This document shows positions 9,070 through 20,816 of a DNA stretch of 64,000 nt, piece after piece. The notes below the pieces were generated by a model. It had not been told where the DNA came from and made no database searches. It saw nothing but the letters and a program-made list of their open reading frames with translations. The translations under genes and the position numbers were made by a program. Origin of the DNA: Prorocentrum cordatum (lineage: Eukaryota; Sar; Dinophyceae; Prorocentrales; Prorocentraceae); contig CAUYUJ010015744.1 in NCBI GenBank assembly GCA_963575745.1, positions 112,652-176,651 of the forward strand, in the 5' to 3' direction. How positions within the stretch are numbered: position 1 is the first letter of the stretch; each line of letters opens with the position of its first letter.

Positions 9070-10870
9070 TCGGCCCTCCTCAGCATCCGCACTAAATACG
9101 ATCGGGCGGGCATTGGAGGCGTCGCGCTCCCGGCGCCATCCGCGGAGAAGAGTATCACCCTCCACTCTCCCAGTTGCGACATCCCCCCCTGGCACGCCCT
9201 CGACAACGTCGCGCTCTCCCTCGGCCGAGCGTTCAGCTACCTCGCACCCGGCCCCCCCGTCATCTTCTTCATCGGGGTCAAAGACTTCAGAGGAGGACCT
9301 CGATCAGGAAGCGTGGTCTTGGGCCCCTGGCCTGCCCCTCAGACAGTGGCCACTCGGACTCCACCGCGGCATTCTCACCAAGCATGGGAGCCAGCGTTCC
9401 CCCGAGCACTACCCCATGGAGAGCCCGCGCAGGACGCTGCCCCCCACTTCCCTCGCCGTGGAGGTACTCCACGAGAAGCAGCGCAGGTCGGGCACCATGA
9501 CCACGGGCTGGAAACCCCAGGTCGGGCGGCCGCTGGCATCCAACGGCAACGACACCATCGCTGGGCCGCCGCTGCCCGCGCCAGCAGCTCTGCTTTGCCG
9601 GCGGCTTCAGTATCCACGACGAGCCCCCCTGCGTCGCACCTCGAGCCCACCCCGACGTGCTGCCCTGCGACTGCCAGGGCGCAGCACGAACAGGCATACT
9701 GGCGAAGGCCCACTGGCGCCAGGGTCGAGGAGAAGGGCGGTTTTCCAGCGGGGCTCGACCGACAAAGCTCTCCTCGGACCCTCAGCGCGCGCCACTGCGA
9801 ATCTCGAGGACTCGCCGCACATTTGGCACAAGGCTGCGGAGAGGGGTGGCTACCCCACGAGTTATCACAGTAGATTGTCGCCCAGACTCCGCCTGGCGTC
9901 ACCGACGGCGGAAACGAACCGGGGCGCCCCCGACCTCATGAGGAAGACGTGTCTGTGCAAGACCAGCCTGGCCATGCTCGATAAGATCACGCGCACGGCT
10001 GCGCGCTCTTCGGCAGCGCTGTAGAAGCCCGCGCAGACGAACATGATCAATGCTGCCAGACCCACTCGCAGTCATGATGAACACATGCTCGCGTGGGGCC
10101 CCGAGAAAGCAGTCCGCAGCAGTAGCGCGGATGATTGCATCCAGATCCCATGAGCGATCTGGCGACAAGACACGTCGTTGGCCGCTTCTGCCACCGTTCA
10201 CATTGAACTCGGCCAGAAGCACTTCGCCATCGGGTCCAGCACTGCCGAGCTCATCGACGAGAGGGACTTCGCTGGTAAGGCAGCTTGGCTCACAACCTTC
10301 ATATCCACGCTCTTCGGCAGCAAGCAGACGGGTGAACTAGCCAAGCGGCCCCGCAGAGCCGCGCTCAAGTTTTGGAATTCAACAGCGCCAGCAGCGGATG
10401 CTCCAGCTGCGCAGTCGCCTACAGGGTTATGTTGTCGATCGTGCTCGGAATCGGTGCGTTCGTCTGGCCGATGGCCAGACAGCGGCCAGAGACCCCGCTG
10501 GCGCGTTCGCGGCATTCAAGGAGCATTGGGTCGATGGACCAGTTTCCCGACACTCGCAGCCCAACGGACATCCCGCAGCTGCACCCCCCGCCCCCGATTG
10601 CCAGCAGTCTTCGGGCAGCCACCTTTCGGGCCAGGCAATCCGCACATGGACCTAGTCTTCTCTCACACAAAGCAAGGATGCACGCAGATGGCGCTATCGA
10701 CCTCGTCGAGGACGCACGTCGAATGGAGCCTGTCCGAGCACCGTTATGCCACGAATTCCTATGTTCCATTATCCCCGAGCGCTCCGAGGAACCCAGTGCA
10801 TTTGCGGCGCTGGCACCCTTCGCCCAGTCAATCGCAAGGACACTGATTCGAAGGCTATAGATCCGGCCAT
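9070..10870 (+). other. LINE B interior, no domain recognised
   Basis: This is where the EEP endonuclease lies in LINE A. Short coding-looking pieces exist in shifting frames, but neither a GDFN-type nor an SDH-type motif could be found. It is either badly decayed or replaced. Overlapping open frames on both strands are treated as shadows. Confidence 0.35.
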
Positions 10871-10875
10871 GACTA

Positions 10876-11455
10876 GTGCATGACGGAGCAAGTCGAAGCC
10901 CACGCTCACCCAATGCACAAATGGGTCGTTTGGTGCGGACCTGCTGCCAGAACATCCACATGATCGACGCGGAGTCTCGCATCGCCAGTCTGTCACCTTC
11001 CGCAGAAACAAGTTTCCCCAGATTGCTCGTCTTCGACATCGTTGCCCCCCTTCCCTCGTTGGGAGGGCCGTTGCTCTTCTGCGCGCTCGGGCGATTGGGG
11101 CCCACCCGAGGTTGCTTGAACGCCGTTCTCGGCCCCTACGACATGTCCATCGGATTCGTTCTCATCGATGGGGAGCTTCGCTTGCTGTGCCCCATCGACG
11201 GCGGCGTCGCCAAGGGATGCCCTCTCTCGGGCATGGCGCGGGCTGCGGCTATGGATCCAAGTATCGGTGTCTTGCCACAGTAGTGCCCACGGCAAAGGAA
11301 GCCGCGGCCGCCGCGCGCGCAGATGGCGCCGCCGTTGTTCAATGCCAATTAAGCTGGCGCAGCTCATTCGGATCGCCACTGCATTCGACACCTCTCGCAG
11401 CCGAGGTCAGAAGTTACATTTTCAGCTAAGGAAGAGTCACGCGATCCCGCTCTAG
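10876..11455 (+). pseudogene. reverse transcriptase remnant of LINE B
   Basis: The frame 10,876-11,283 aligns by eye with the RT of LINE A. QNIHMIDAESRIASL matches QHIARLDAEMRRAGL; LLVFDIVAPLPSLGG matches the motif A region FTGFDFAAAFLSLGS and keeps its FD; VAKGCPLSGMARAAAMDP matches motif B (VAQGCPASGPARAIAMDP). The motif C catalytic YADD/CADD pair is not intact: the corresponding place reads ARADGAAVV in another frame. The next recognisable piece (LAQLIRIATAFDTSR to RKSHAIPL, ending at a TAG near 11,455) is in a third frame. The enzyme would copy element RNA at a nicked target, but with shifted frames and lost catalytic residues this copy cannot work. Downstream, GIRITSSGKHIFAM near 11,523 resembles the post-RT segment of LINE A. 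Confidence 0.65.
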
Positions 11456-12299
11456 ACAGAGCTTACGGGCGAGGTCAAGCTCCAGACCGAGGACTTCGTC
11501 ACGAAGAACGCACATTCAATGGCAGGGCATTCGCATCACCTCCTCGGGCAAGCACATTTTCGCGATGGCGGGCCATGGGGCACTGAACACTGACCAGCAC
11601 GACTGCGGCCAAGTGGTGGCGCCGCGTGGCCATCACAGGCCAAAAGATAAGCCTTGTCGACTCCTGAGCTTGTCTCTATTTTACGCCTGGCCTCATTGCC
11701 CTGTCCTGCCCCTCGTCGCAGCTCCGGAGACATCGATGTTCCTGTGGAACTTCGTAGGTCCTGCAGATCGCGTGCCATCCTCCAGCAAGATGCGCACAGC
11801 AATACACCTCAGCTGTCACGGGGCCTTGGCTAGGCAGGGCTGCAAGCGGTGCCAACGCTGGCGCAGACCAGGGGGGTGCACGGTTCGCTTGGCGATCGCG
11901 ATCTCGAATTTGTCTGGAAACCATCGCTGCTGGAGCGTCCGCGAGAAGCAGCGCTGTGGGCAGGGGCGCTTATCCCCCCTCACGGCGCCCCGCACGATGC
12001 GAGCCACGATAGTGCCAGCAGCCCGAAGGTACGGATGAAGCCGCCCAGGGAAGGAGCTTGGCACGTTGCCACGACGGCCCAGAAGCGCTGGACAAGGGCC
12101 TCCCGCGTCGTCCAGTGTGGAGGGGGGCCCGCGGCAGTGGCTGTGGTCGACGAGCCCGACGGAGTGTTCGGCGGCATGTTGGAAGCGCGGGAGCGTGCTG
12201 GCGACGAAGGCCATGCCGTGAGAGTATACGCCGCGGCCTTCCCGCTCTCCTCGTCGGGATCAGCTTGAACGCATTGGGAGGGGGGCGAAGAGTTCTTGT

Positions 12300-13640
12300 G
12301 TAGTGTGCGAAACCCCTTGGCCAGGAGAGCGTCTGGTACGAGATGGAACTGCGCGAGCCCTCGTGGGGTCTGGCACTACTTCGCGTGCCGCCACGCATGG
12401 CATTGGGCAGCGTTTCATCGCACTGACCCCAACACCATCCACCGTCTTGGCATGGGAGCGGTATGCCTTGACAACGGAGAGCACAGTTACGAACAGACCA
12501 TTCGCAGGCCCATCTTGTTCTAACATGTACATCGAGCGGAAGGTGCAATTCGGCTCGCCTTCCACGCCCTCGGGCGACGACTTGATCCCGTATGCGTGTC
12601 GATTTCTGTCTGTTGGGCGCCGTCCTGGTCGTGACGGCAAGGGGCAACATGTCCTCACCACTCAAAACGATAAGTCGAACCGCGTAGAGCGCGACGCCCC
12701 TCGGCGATGCCAGCCAATGCTTGTCCTTTGGACTTCCGTCGCCATCATCACATCCGCCCTCCGAGGGTGCACGATGTGACAAAGGTGAATTGGGCGGGCA
12801 CGAAGTTTTCTGGCGATCTGCATGGTTCACGGCGAAGTGTTGTCCACGGTCCGCGGAGATTGACGGGGGGATTTGCTGATTTAGATGTCCGTTGTTCATA
12901 TCTGCTACGAGTTCTGGCACCCCCCATTGCCCCGGGTAAGGCTTGCGAGGCTTGTGATCTCTTCAATTAGTTCCCCTTTCCAAGGTACTTCTCTGTACTT
13001 TCGGAGGTGGGGACCGACGTCTCCTAATTGTTCGCAGGTCGCAGGACTGACCTTGGGACGGCCGGCGTAATGATCACATGCGTGTTAAGGCCACTATTTG
13101 ATTCGTATAAGGCGCGTGTACCTACCCGACTCCACTTGAATTTATCCCCCGTCCGTTCAGTCATCCATCCATACTCCTCCACTTTGGCGTGAGCGTTGAA
13201 CGTCGCACGGAGAGCGCCTCGAATGAGGGCGGTGTCTCCGATCCATCCTTGGCCCCCTCCCAGGACTGGAACCCGCCTGAAGGCCTGCGGGCGATCTAGC
13301 AATTGTAGAATCCAGTGCGTATGCTGTGCTTGCGGCTATTGCCGTTTGCGTTCGACCAGTCATGTGGTCCATTCTCTGCGCTTCCATGGGTTTCCCTATG
13401 TTTGCCTGTCACGCCATTGCTGTTGCCCGCTCCTCTCGGCCACGTTCTGATCCATCTTCTGTCTGTATCTCGGAAATGTTCCTTGCAGCGAATTCGCCAA
13501 CATGCCGCACGGGTCGATCGAGTCCATCAACGACGCCAACCCGCTGCGGAAGAGTATTCCATCCGAGGTCGGATCGCACCGCCCATTCTTGTTTTGGTTG
13601 TGCACCATTGGCGCCTTGCGCACACCTTGTGAGGAAGGGG
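12300..13640. other. no gene recognised
   Basis: Non-repetitive GC-moderate sequence. Short open frames exist on both strands (for example minus-strand 13,024-13,302), but none shows a recognisable motif. It may be further decayed element sequence. Confidence 0.4.
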
Positions 13641-13815
13641 GGGCGAGGAGGAGGGGGAAGAAGGGCAGGAGGATGAGGAGGAGGAGGGCGGGGTGAGTCC
13701 GGAAGTAGGAGGAGGAGGAGGGGAGGAGGAGGGGGAAGAAGGGGGGGCGAGGAGGAGGGGGAAGAAGGGCAGGAGGACGAGGTGAGCAAGGACGAGGGCG
13801 GGGTGAGTCCGGCGG
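13640..13815. repeat. purine-rich GGA tract with 102-bp direct repeat
   Basis: A block starting GGAGGAGGGGGAAGAAGGGC near 13,648 recurs about 102 bp later. Both copies run into GGGCGGGGTGAGTCCGG. Translations (poly-Pro/Ser) are low-complexity. Confidence 0.8.
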
Positions 13816-13938
13816 AACAGCACAAGCCTCAGAGAGACGCAGTTGATGGGAAGGCAGCGGAAGCGGCTACAACGTCTGCCACGCGCTGTGTGCTCGCACA
13901 AACAGTAGTGATTGATAGCTTTAGTGTTGGCACATGTG

Positions 13939-13961
<23 letters not shown>
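13939..13961. repeat. (TA)n microsatellite
   Basis: About 11 TA dinucleotides, flanked by GTG on both sides. Confidence 0.95.
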
Positions 13962-13971
<10 letters not shown>

Positions 13972-14241
13972 AAAACACATACAAAACCATTGTTTGTGAG
14001 GGAATGTGACATGTGCGTGCTCGTGTCGCCCGCATTGTGCTGTTTAGTAGTGGTTAGAAGAAACATAAATTATCATGTCAAGGCGAATGCTCCGCATAGT
14101 AAAAGTAGTTGGGAGGATTGGCGATCCTGTGATATAAACGATGAAAATTAGATGTGCTGGTATAAAGTGTCATCAAACCTCGGTAGGATGTTGTATCTAA
14201 TTCTTTTCTAGAAAAGAGAGTACGTGTGGATTAATATGTAC

Positions 14242-14263
14242 ATATATATATATATATATATAT
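14242..14263. repeat. (TA)n microsatellite
   Basis: About 11 AT/TA dinucleotides, 280 bp from the previous one. The DNA between is AT-richer than its surroundings. Confidence 0.95.
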
Positions 14264-14830
14264 GTATGTATTCATCCTGCTATACGAGCCTGCGTACGGA
14301 GCGCCGACAGATGACCACCAAACTAAACCTCGGAAACGCCAGGGACTCCAACGATTTCGAGAAGGAGATGTGCGTTCTCCAGGAATCGGCGCGTCATGTG
14401 AACTCCGTGTGCCTGATAGTAGAGAATTTCGGTTTCATCGTATCATTCATCGTACTATTAGGCGACGTGCAGCTGGGGCTGCAAAAGAAGATGCCGAGAT
14501 TGGGGCTGTGGCCTGGCCCTATCATCGATGAGGGCCGTTCCGAGGTTTGGGATCTGCACGACGAGAGGGTGCATGAATGGTTCTTCTTCCATGTGCGACA
14601 GGCTCGGGCCTGGCTGTGGATCACGCAGACGCCGGGTGACACGTTCGGTCGCAGTTGCAGGCTGCAGTACCGTACCGCCGAACATCCTTGGGGCCCACGC
14701 CCCGTGGCACCAGCAGTGTCGCAGGACGGTTTTGTCTTGCGGATCTGCTTGTCCTTGAGAGCTGCGTCAGGAGGCAGTCGCGGGGCGCGACAGCGCCGAT
14801 CCTTTGCCCTACTCTCTGGGAGGTGGCACG

Positions 14831-14875
14831 CCGCGGAGCTGCGCGGAGCTGCGCGGAGCTGCGCGGATCTGCGGC
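14831..14875. repeat. 10-bp tandem repeat, ~4.5 units
   Basis: GCGCGGAGCT is repeated four times, with a variant start and end. Confidence 0.9.
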
Positions 14876-15151
14876 GGAGTCGGTCCTCCTGCACGTTGGC
14901 CCGAGGATTGCAGATGTCTCGAGGAGGACATGGAGCATCCAGGTAAACGGTCAACTGTTGGAGGATTGGACAGAGGAGCGACGCGGCAGGCGGCGCTTGT
15001 CGCCCAAAGAGAGGGCGATGCGACTGAAGATCGTCTGCGAGAGTGGGGAACCCTTGGCAGCTCTCTCGACGGAGGGCCCAGCGAGGCCATCGATGCAGGT
15101 GGTCTGGAGGTGCCGCTCGTTGAAGAATTCGTGAACGCTGTTCCGTAGAGG

Positions 15152-15370
15152 GTGCCCGTCCAGGACACGGCCGACCAGGGCGGGCACATCAACGTGAAGG
15201 AGCTTCGGGCCTTCGGGGAGGCCGTGACAAGAGGGTCACGCAAGTCCCCCGCAGCGCGGCCGACGTATTTCATTGATTCCAGGGTGTTCATTGGAGCGCT
15301 GGCCAAGGGCCGCTCGTCATCTTGGCACTTGAACGAGGAGTCGCGGGCGCTGCTGCAGCACATGGCAGGT
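15152..15370 (+). pseudogene. RNase H-like domain remnant of a retroelement
   Basis: The frame contains GGHINVKELRAFGEAV (from about 15,185), then FIDSRVFIGALAKGRSSS, then LNEESRALLQHM. This arrangement, HIN-x-x-E, then a DS/DN followed by a Lys/Gly/Ser-rich loop, is typical of the RNase H domain following reverse transcriptase in Ty3-, DIRS- or pararetro-type elements, where it removes RNA from the RNA-DNA hybrid. The upstream RT domain is not recognisable, and from about 15,380 the frame runs into a short repeat array. So this is an isolated, broken piece. Upstream phrases (14,900-15,130) look partly protein-like but were not identified. The assignment is by motif only. Confidence 0.5.
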
Positions 15371-15384
15371 TACGACCACTGTCA

Positions 15385-15595
15385 ACTTCAGGGGAAAAGG
15401 CGAAGCAGGAAAACCAGCCGCGAACTGGGAAATTCGGTCGCGAACGGGGAAGTTGTACTCGGTCAAATCGGGATTATTTTCGTGGCCAACGGGGAAATTA
15501 TTCGGGGGGCTCCGCGGATGTGTTTGCGGGCGAGCGGGGAAATTTGTCCGGCTCAACGAGGAAATTTATTTGGCCGATTGAGGATTGGCTCTTGG
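15385..15595 (+). repeat. degenerate GGGGAAATT minisatellite, forward
   Basis: The phrase CGAACGGGGAAATT or close variants occurs about seven times in 200 bp, spaced about 20-45 bp. The complementary form of the same repeat lies at 17,585-17,790. Confidence 0.75.
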
Positions 15596-15786
15596 TGTTA
15601 TCACGTATGTTGTTGGATTCAGGCTGCCTTAGAAATGGATACTGCTGGAGAGCACGGGCGGGCGCATTGGGTTGTAGTTTTAGGACTTAGGAGTGGTTGT
15701 TGAGTTTCAGTTTCCACTTATGTAGCCCGTCGCCCAGGATCCACCTCTCAGGGTTTCCAAAGGGAACGCCGGGTCCCCCAGTCAAA

Positions 15787-16004
15787 CGGAGGCGACCGAC
15801 GAGAGAGCTGCCCCAGTTTTGAAGGCTGTGTCCGTGGCAGCGGCCTGCCGGCAGGGCTCGGCTTACACCTCTGTGGCGAGGGCTCTTGCCAAGTGCGGCG
15901 CTCCAGACATCGTCGCCTTCGAGGATCGACGGAGTTGCCACCTCTTCCACGGCAGAACGCGGCCGAAGGCCGAAGGCAGGCCAGCGGAGGCGCCGCTCGC
16001 CTAA
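15787..16004 (+). other. unrecognised open segment
   Basis: One frame reads smoothly for about 65 codons (SVAAACRQGSAYTSVARALA, then CGAPDIVAFEDRRSCHLF) before a TAA. Its composition is protein-like, but there is no known family, and the surrounding repeat array makes a gene doubtful. Confidence 0.2.
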
Positions 16005-16289
16005 TGTGCGGCCGCCCGCCTGCGCTCGCCGCCGCTCGCGCGCTGCACCGCCCGACGGGCTGTTCTTTGGCGGGCCGTTCAATGGATCAATGGCTGCTGC
16101 CCTAGAATTAAGTCGGGCCTGTCCCTCTAGAGGGGGAATCTTCAAAATTAGTTGTTCTATAACAAAAAAATCTTGGGATTATTTGTTTAGTATGTTTGGG
16201 CATATTTTGAATATTTGTTGATTGTTTTTCATTTCTCGTCCAAAGTCCCCCCCTGTAGGGTGACAGGCCCGACCTGACCCTAGAACTGA

Positions 16290-17600
16290 AAACTCGGGGT
16301 GGCCGAGAGGTCCTGGCAAAAAGGAAGGATCTTCAAAATTTGGGCAGGCGTGTGTTCGTCAGGCGTTTTCGCCGCCAGCGCAGTCGCTCTGCCTAGCCGC
16401 CGACGCAAGACTCGTGTTAGTCAGGCGATCGCTTGCATTTTCAAATAGACTCGGAAGAGGGAAGTGAGAAGAGTGGAAATGGGGTCTAGACAAACGACAG
16501 CGTTTACTTACAGGGCTCGTTGTTTTTCGTGGGCGTTCGGGTTTCGCTCCGTGGTGCAGGGAGGCTGCCAGCTGGAGTTTCCTGTAGGATCCGATTCCAG
16601 CGTCCGTAAGTCGCTTCGGCCGACGGCTCTTGCAATCTTTGATGTGCTGTTTTTTGGCAGAGCGTTCGCCCGATCAACGGCTACTGCCCTACAATTGAAA
16701 ATTTGGCGTGGCCGGGAGGCTTTCAAAATTAGGGCAGGGGTGTGTTATTGGAGCGTTCGTTTTGCATGTTCATGTAGTCGTTGTTTTTCGCGGGCGCTCG
16801 GGTATCGTTCCGTGGTGATTGGAGGAATCCAGCCGGAGTGTCTTATTCCAGCGTCCGTAAGTTTCCTCTGCCGACGGTTCTTGTGCTCATGTGATGTGTT
16901 GTTATTTGGCGTAGCGTTCGCCGGATCAACATTCACCGCCTTGAAATTGAAAACTCGGGGAGGTCGAGAGCTATTCGGAAAAGGAGGAGTTTTCAAAATT
17001 AGGGCAGGCGTGTGTTATTCAGGCGTTCGCTTTGCATTATGATGTAGTCTGTGTGTATAGGAAGGGACAGTTCAAAGGCTGTAGAAGGGGTCTGCAGAAA
17101 CGATTGCGTTTCCATGGTTTGTTATTTTTCGCGGGTGGTCGGGTTTTACTCCGTTGTGTTTGGGGGTGTCCAGCAGGAGCTTCTTATCCCAGCGTCCGTA
17201 GGTTTCTTGTGTCGACAGCCCTTGTTATCACGTGATGCGTTGTTCTTTCACGTAGCCTTCGCCCGTTACGGTAATTGCCCTGGAATTCAAAAGTCGGTGT
17301 GGTTGACCGTTCTTCGGAAAAGTGGGAGTTTTCAGACTTCGGGCAGGCGTGTGTTATTCTAGCGTTCGTGTTGCATCCTCATGTAGCCACTGTGATCGGA
17401 AGTGGGAGGCTCGAAGGCTGGATTAGGTCCAGAGGGTTCAAAAGCGTCTACAGGGCTTGTTGTGTCTCACAGGCCTTCGGGTCTCGGCGGCATTGATGAC
17501 ATGATAGTATTTGTGAAGGTATCCTGCTCTCCGTGGTTTTGTTTTTGGAGGTTTCAATCACGAGTTTCTCGGTCCAGCGTCTGTAAAGTTCCTCGCTCGA
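16290..17600 (+). repeat. degenerate long tandem repeat, units ~250-390 bp
   Basis: Two landmarks recur in order. TCAAAATTAGGGCAGGCGTG or close variants lie near 16,331, 16,723, 16,995 and 17,333. CCAGCGTCCGTAAG or close variants lie near 16,597, 16,848, 17,189 and 17,574. Between them, GCGGGCGTTCGGGT- and GATCAACGGCTACTGCC-type phrases recur. Unit length varies, so internal deletions have accumulated. A weaker related stretch starts at about 16,050. Confidence 0.75.
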
Positions 17601-17790
17601 CGGGAAAATTGCTTCCGCCCGCCTGAAAGAATCTCCTCGTTCGACCGAGGCTGATTTCCCCGCTCGCCCGAAATGATTTCCTCGCTAGGTCTGCTGAATT
17701 TATTGGTTCACCCGGAAAAATATTCCCGTTCGCCCGTCGAATTTGCTTCGCTCGACCGAAAAAATCCGTTCGCCTGTCGACCTCAACTTC
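17585..17790 (-). repeat. degenerate GGGGAAATT minisatellite, reverse
   Basis: TTTCCCCGCTCGCC-, ATTCCCGTTCGCCC- and AATTTGCTTCGCTCGACC-like phrases recur about every 25-30 bp. This is the complement of the 15,385-15,595 repeat and lies at the far edge of the long tandem block. Confidence 0.75.
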
Positions 17791-17799
17791 AACCCTAAA

Positions 17800-19890
17800 T
17801 GGACCCAGCTCGGGGAAGGGATATAAGACCGTGTGGAGACGGGCCTGCGACGTTAAGTTGCGAAGGGGAGTAATTCCGTCGAGCCTTCGACCTGTGGGCC
17901 GGGTTGCCGAGACAGACCCGAGTTTCCAGCGATTGGGCAAGACTCTTTCTCAATTTCGTGCTACCTGAGCCCGGGGCCGCATGGCCGGGAAGTTGGGGGC
18001 TATTCGACAGCATTTGCGGCCTTCTGGGCGAGTGCCCGCGATGGCAGGCATTCGTGTCAACGCCGCGGCGTGCTTCTAGCCACCCACAGGCATCCGCCCG
18101 AGATCGCTTTGCCGCGACGGCGGTGGCGATCGCGTGAAAAACGCGAGGGTGCGCGAGTGGTCGCCGACATGATGTAAACTAAAGAGACGCCCGAGGGCGG
18201 CGGGAAAGGGGGAGGAGAAACAGGGGGAGAAGAGGGAGCTGGAGGGAGGCAGGGAAGGAAGGAGGAGAGAAGGGAGGATACGAGGGACAGGACCGAGGGG
18301 GAGCGGGGAGAGGGGAGGGCCGCACGCCTCCTCAGCCAGCCCACACCCCACAGCCGACTCCTCCGCGGGGCAGCCTCCGGCAGGTCATCCGGCGGCAGCG
18401 TGCGCCGGAGCCGAGGGAGCCGGTGGTGGAGGACGGCGCGCGGGGCCGCCGCGCGACGACCGGCGGCGCGCCCGTGCCTGGTGGAGAGCTGGATTTCGAC
18501 TAGACGTAAGAATGACCTTTCGCCGGAGTGACTTTTGGTGCGGGCACAGATGGGTCCCCAGGTGGCTGAAAACGAAACAGGAGCAGCGGCTTGCGCGCCC
18601 AGGTTGGGTCCCCCCGCGGCCCACAAGAAGCCGCGCGCCAAAGGTCACTCTTATCCAGGGTCACTCTTGCGTGTAGCCGATGGATTGTGGCTGCTGTAGA
18701 CCTGCGGGGAGGTCACCGTTCTTGAGGCTGGGCGTGGCTCGGAGGGCTGGTCGGGGCTGTGACTCCGAGCGCGCTCTGGCAGCCAGTTCTTAGCGGACTC
18801 GATTACCGAAAGCAGTGGCCGCTCTTCTGGCGGCGAACCAGAGGGACCAGGGAGAGGGGGATGGCCTCCTTTTTCGGACGAAGGAGGCTCCCAGACACTA
18901 GGCGGATCAGAAGCATCAGGCCAGCCGATTATCTGACCAGTCTTTGCCTTTGGAAGCCCGTGTCGGGTAACAGAGCCATCTTAGAACGATGTGGGATGGA
19001 AAGCCGGCTTCGGGGAAGGGGTCGAGATTTCGGGGGGCATGCTTCGGAAGAACCTTGCCGCTGGACGCATGCTCTTTCAGAAGGGGTCACAGGCCTTACG
19101 CCTTCGGAGAGGCGCGGAGCCCTCTGGCAAGGCCGCTCCTTTGACCAGACCCGGCCCTCGCCTTCTCAGACATCCTGGCGGCTCGATCTGTTCGAGACGT
19201 GGGCGTCCAGTCCTTTTCTGCCCCTTCTCGGGCTCTGGCGTTTATCTTGGACTTTCTGCTTCGGTTTCGGGCCACGACGGCCCAGAACGGCGAAACAAGC
19301 TGCAGCCTCGAGTTTTTCGAGCCGCCAGGGCAGGGCATGCGCAGGCATTCGGCGCCCCCGGTGTCGAGGCGGCTGTCCCTGCTGGCGGCATGACCTCGGC
19401 CACGAGGGCCTCGAAGCGGCGCGATGCGGGTGTTTCCTGCAAGTCGCTAGAGCTACTGACTGCGCCGCGCCTCGGGGCCCGCGAGAGCACCCAGCCCCCA
19501 AGACCTCCAGGCGTCGCGAAGTGAAACGCGACCAGCGTTGTGTCCGTCTCGGCAACTGGGCTATCAAGAAGTTGCCCTCGACGGTCAGCTGGTCCTGGGG
19601 ATTGGGTCGAGGGTCTGAGTTCTGGGAGGCCACGTCTCGAAACAAAAACAATCACAGACCTGAGCCCCCCATCCACCGTCTCCATTCCCCCTCCCTCCCT
19701 CCCTGACCACAGTCTGGCCGTGCACCCGATCCGTCGCCTCCCCGGAAACAAGCCGAGTCGGATCCAGAGGGGGACTGGTGCCTTTGAATTGTTGTCCAGG
19801 TGACCAGGGAGGAGGAGGGGAAGTCCCCAGATGTCTCCAGAGGTCCCTGGAAGTCGCCAGAGGACTCTGGAGGTCTCCGGAAGCATTCGG
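17800..19890. other. no gene recognised; purine tract at 18.2 kb
   Basis: A GGA-rich tract lies at 18,200-18,320. The rest is GC-rich, with long overlapping frames on both strands (for example plus 18,759-19,706 and minus 19,166-19,651), none with a recognisable motif and all Arg/Ser/Pro-rich. They are treated as composition artefacts. Confidence 0.4.
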
Positions 19891-19897
19891 AGGCTAC

Positions 19898-20245
19898 GAG
19901 GAGTTGAAGGAGGAGGAGGAGGAGGAGGAGGAGGTGGCGGAGGGAATGGGGAAGGGAAAGGATGGCAGGAGGAGGGTTGGGACGAGAGTGGAGGGCGGAA
20001 AGAGGGAGAGGGCGGAGGGAGGGAGGGAGAAGAAGGAAGAGAGAGTCAGAGGAGGGTCGAAGGAGGAGGAGGAGGAGGAGGAGGAGAGACAATAAGGAGG
20101 AGAGGATGAGGACGAGGAGGAGGAGGTGGGAGGATGGGATGAGCAATGAGCCAGAGTGGGAGGACAAGGAGTGGGAGGAGGAAGAGGAGGAGGAGGGGGA
20201 GAAGGAGGAGGCGGAGAAGGAGCAGCAGTAGCAGCAGCAGCAGCA
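19898..20245. repeat. (GGA)n imperfect microsatellite
   Basis: Poly-purine GGA/GAA array with purer cores at 19,905-19,935, 20,060-20,090 and 20,175-20,215, ending in a CAG run (20,222-20,250). Confidence 0.85.
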
Positions 20246-20816
20246 GCAGGATGAGTTCTGAAGACTTCCTGCAACTACGAACGCCATCGGTGTTGTCATT
20301 GAGGGCGATTCGGAGTGCCAGCGCATTCCCCGCCCAGGGCAACACCCCTCGAACTGACAGCAAAGCGCCCTGAGAGCGGGCAGGGCACGTCTGGCCGTGA
20401 GTTCTTCCCCCAGGCGCTCTTCAAGCACGATTCGATGTAAAAGATGCACACCAGTCTCGCAGAGGAGACCTCTCTATGAACCCTCCCCAGGGATGAGGAG
20501 AACGAGAACGAGAAGGACGAGGATGAAGCTGAGGGCTCACAGCGTTCCGCGGGGTGATTTGGACCCACTGGGCGGCTTGAGCGAACATGGGCGCGCGCGC
20601 ACCGGCTCAGCAAGCCCATGTTTGCAGTAGTGGACCCCCGCCACCACAGACGGTAAGCTGGGCTGCTGCCGAGCTGCGCCACTCCATTGCATGCGGGCGC
20701 CCGCCCAGGCCGTCCTCTGGCCTGTAGCCGCGTCGCCTACCTGCCAAGCCGGCCATCGCAGCTTTCCCGCGCTGGCCTGCGTCATGGCGATGGCCCCACA
20801 TTGGTATTGATCTACG

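Larger units (their letters stand above)
7454..12300 (+). mobile_element. decayed LINE B (non-LTR retrotransposon)
   Basis: In order on the plus strand: a solitary satellite-like unit, the ORF1-like body (7,569-9,069), about 1.8 kb with no recognised domain where an endonuclease would be expected, reverse transcriptase remnants (10,876-11,455), and a diverged thumb/C-terminal region to about 12.3 kb. Gene order matches LINE A at 23.9-29.1 kb. No poly(A), terminal repeat or target duplication could be identified, so both borders are approximate. Confidence 0.5.
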
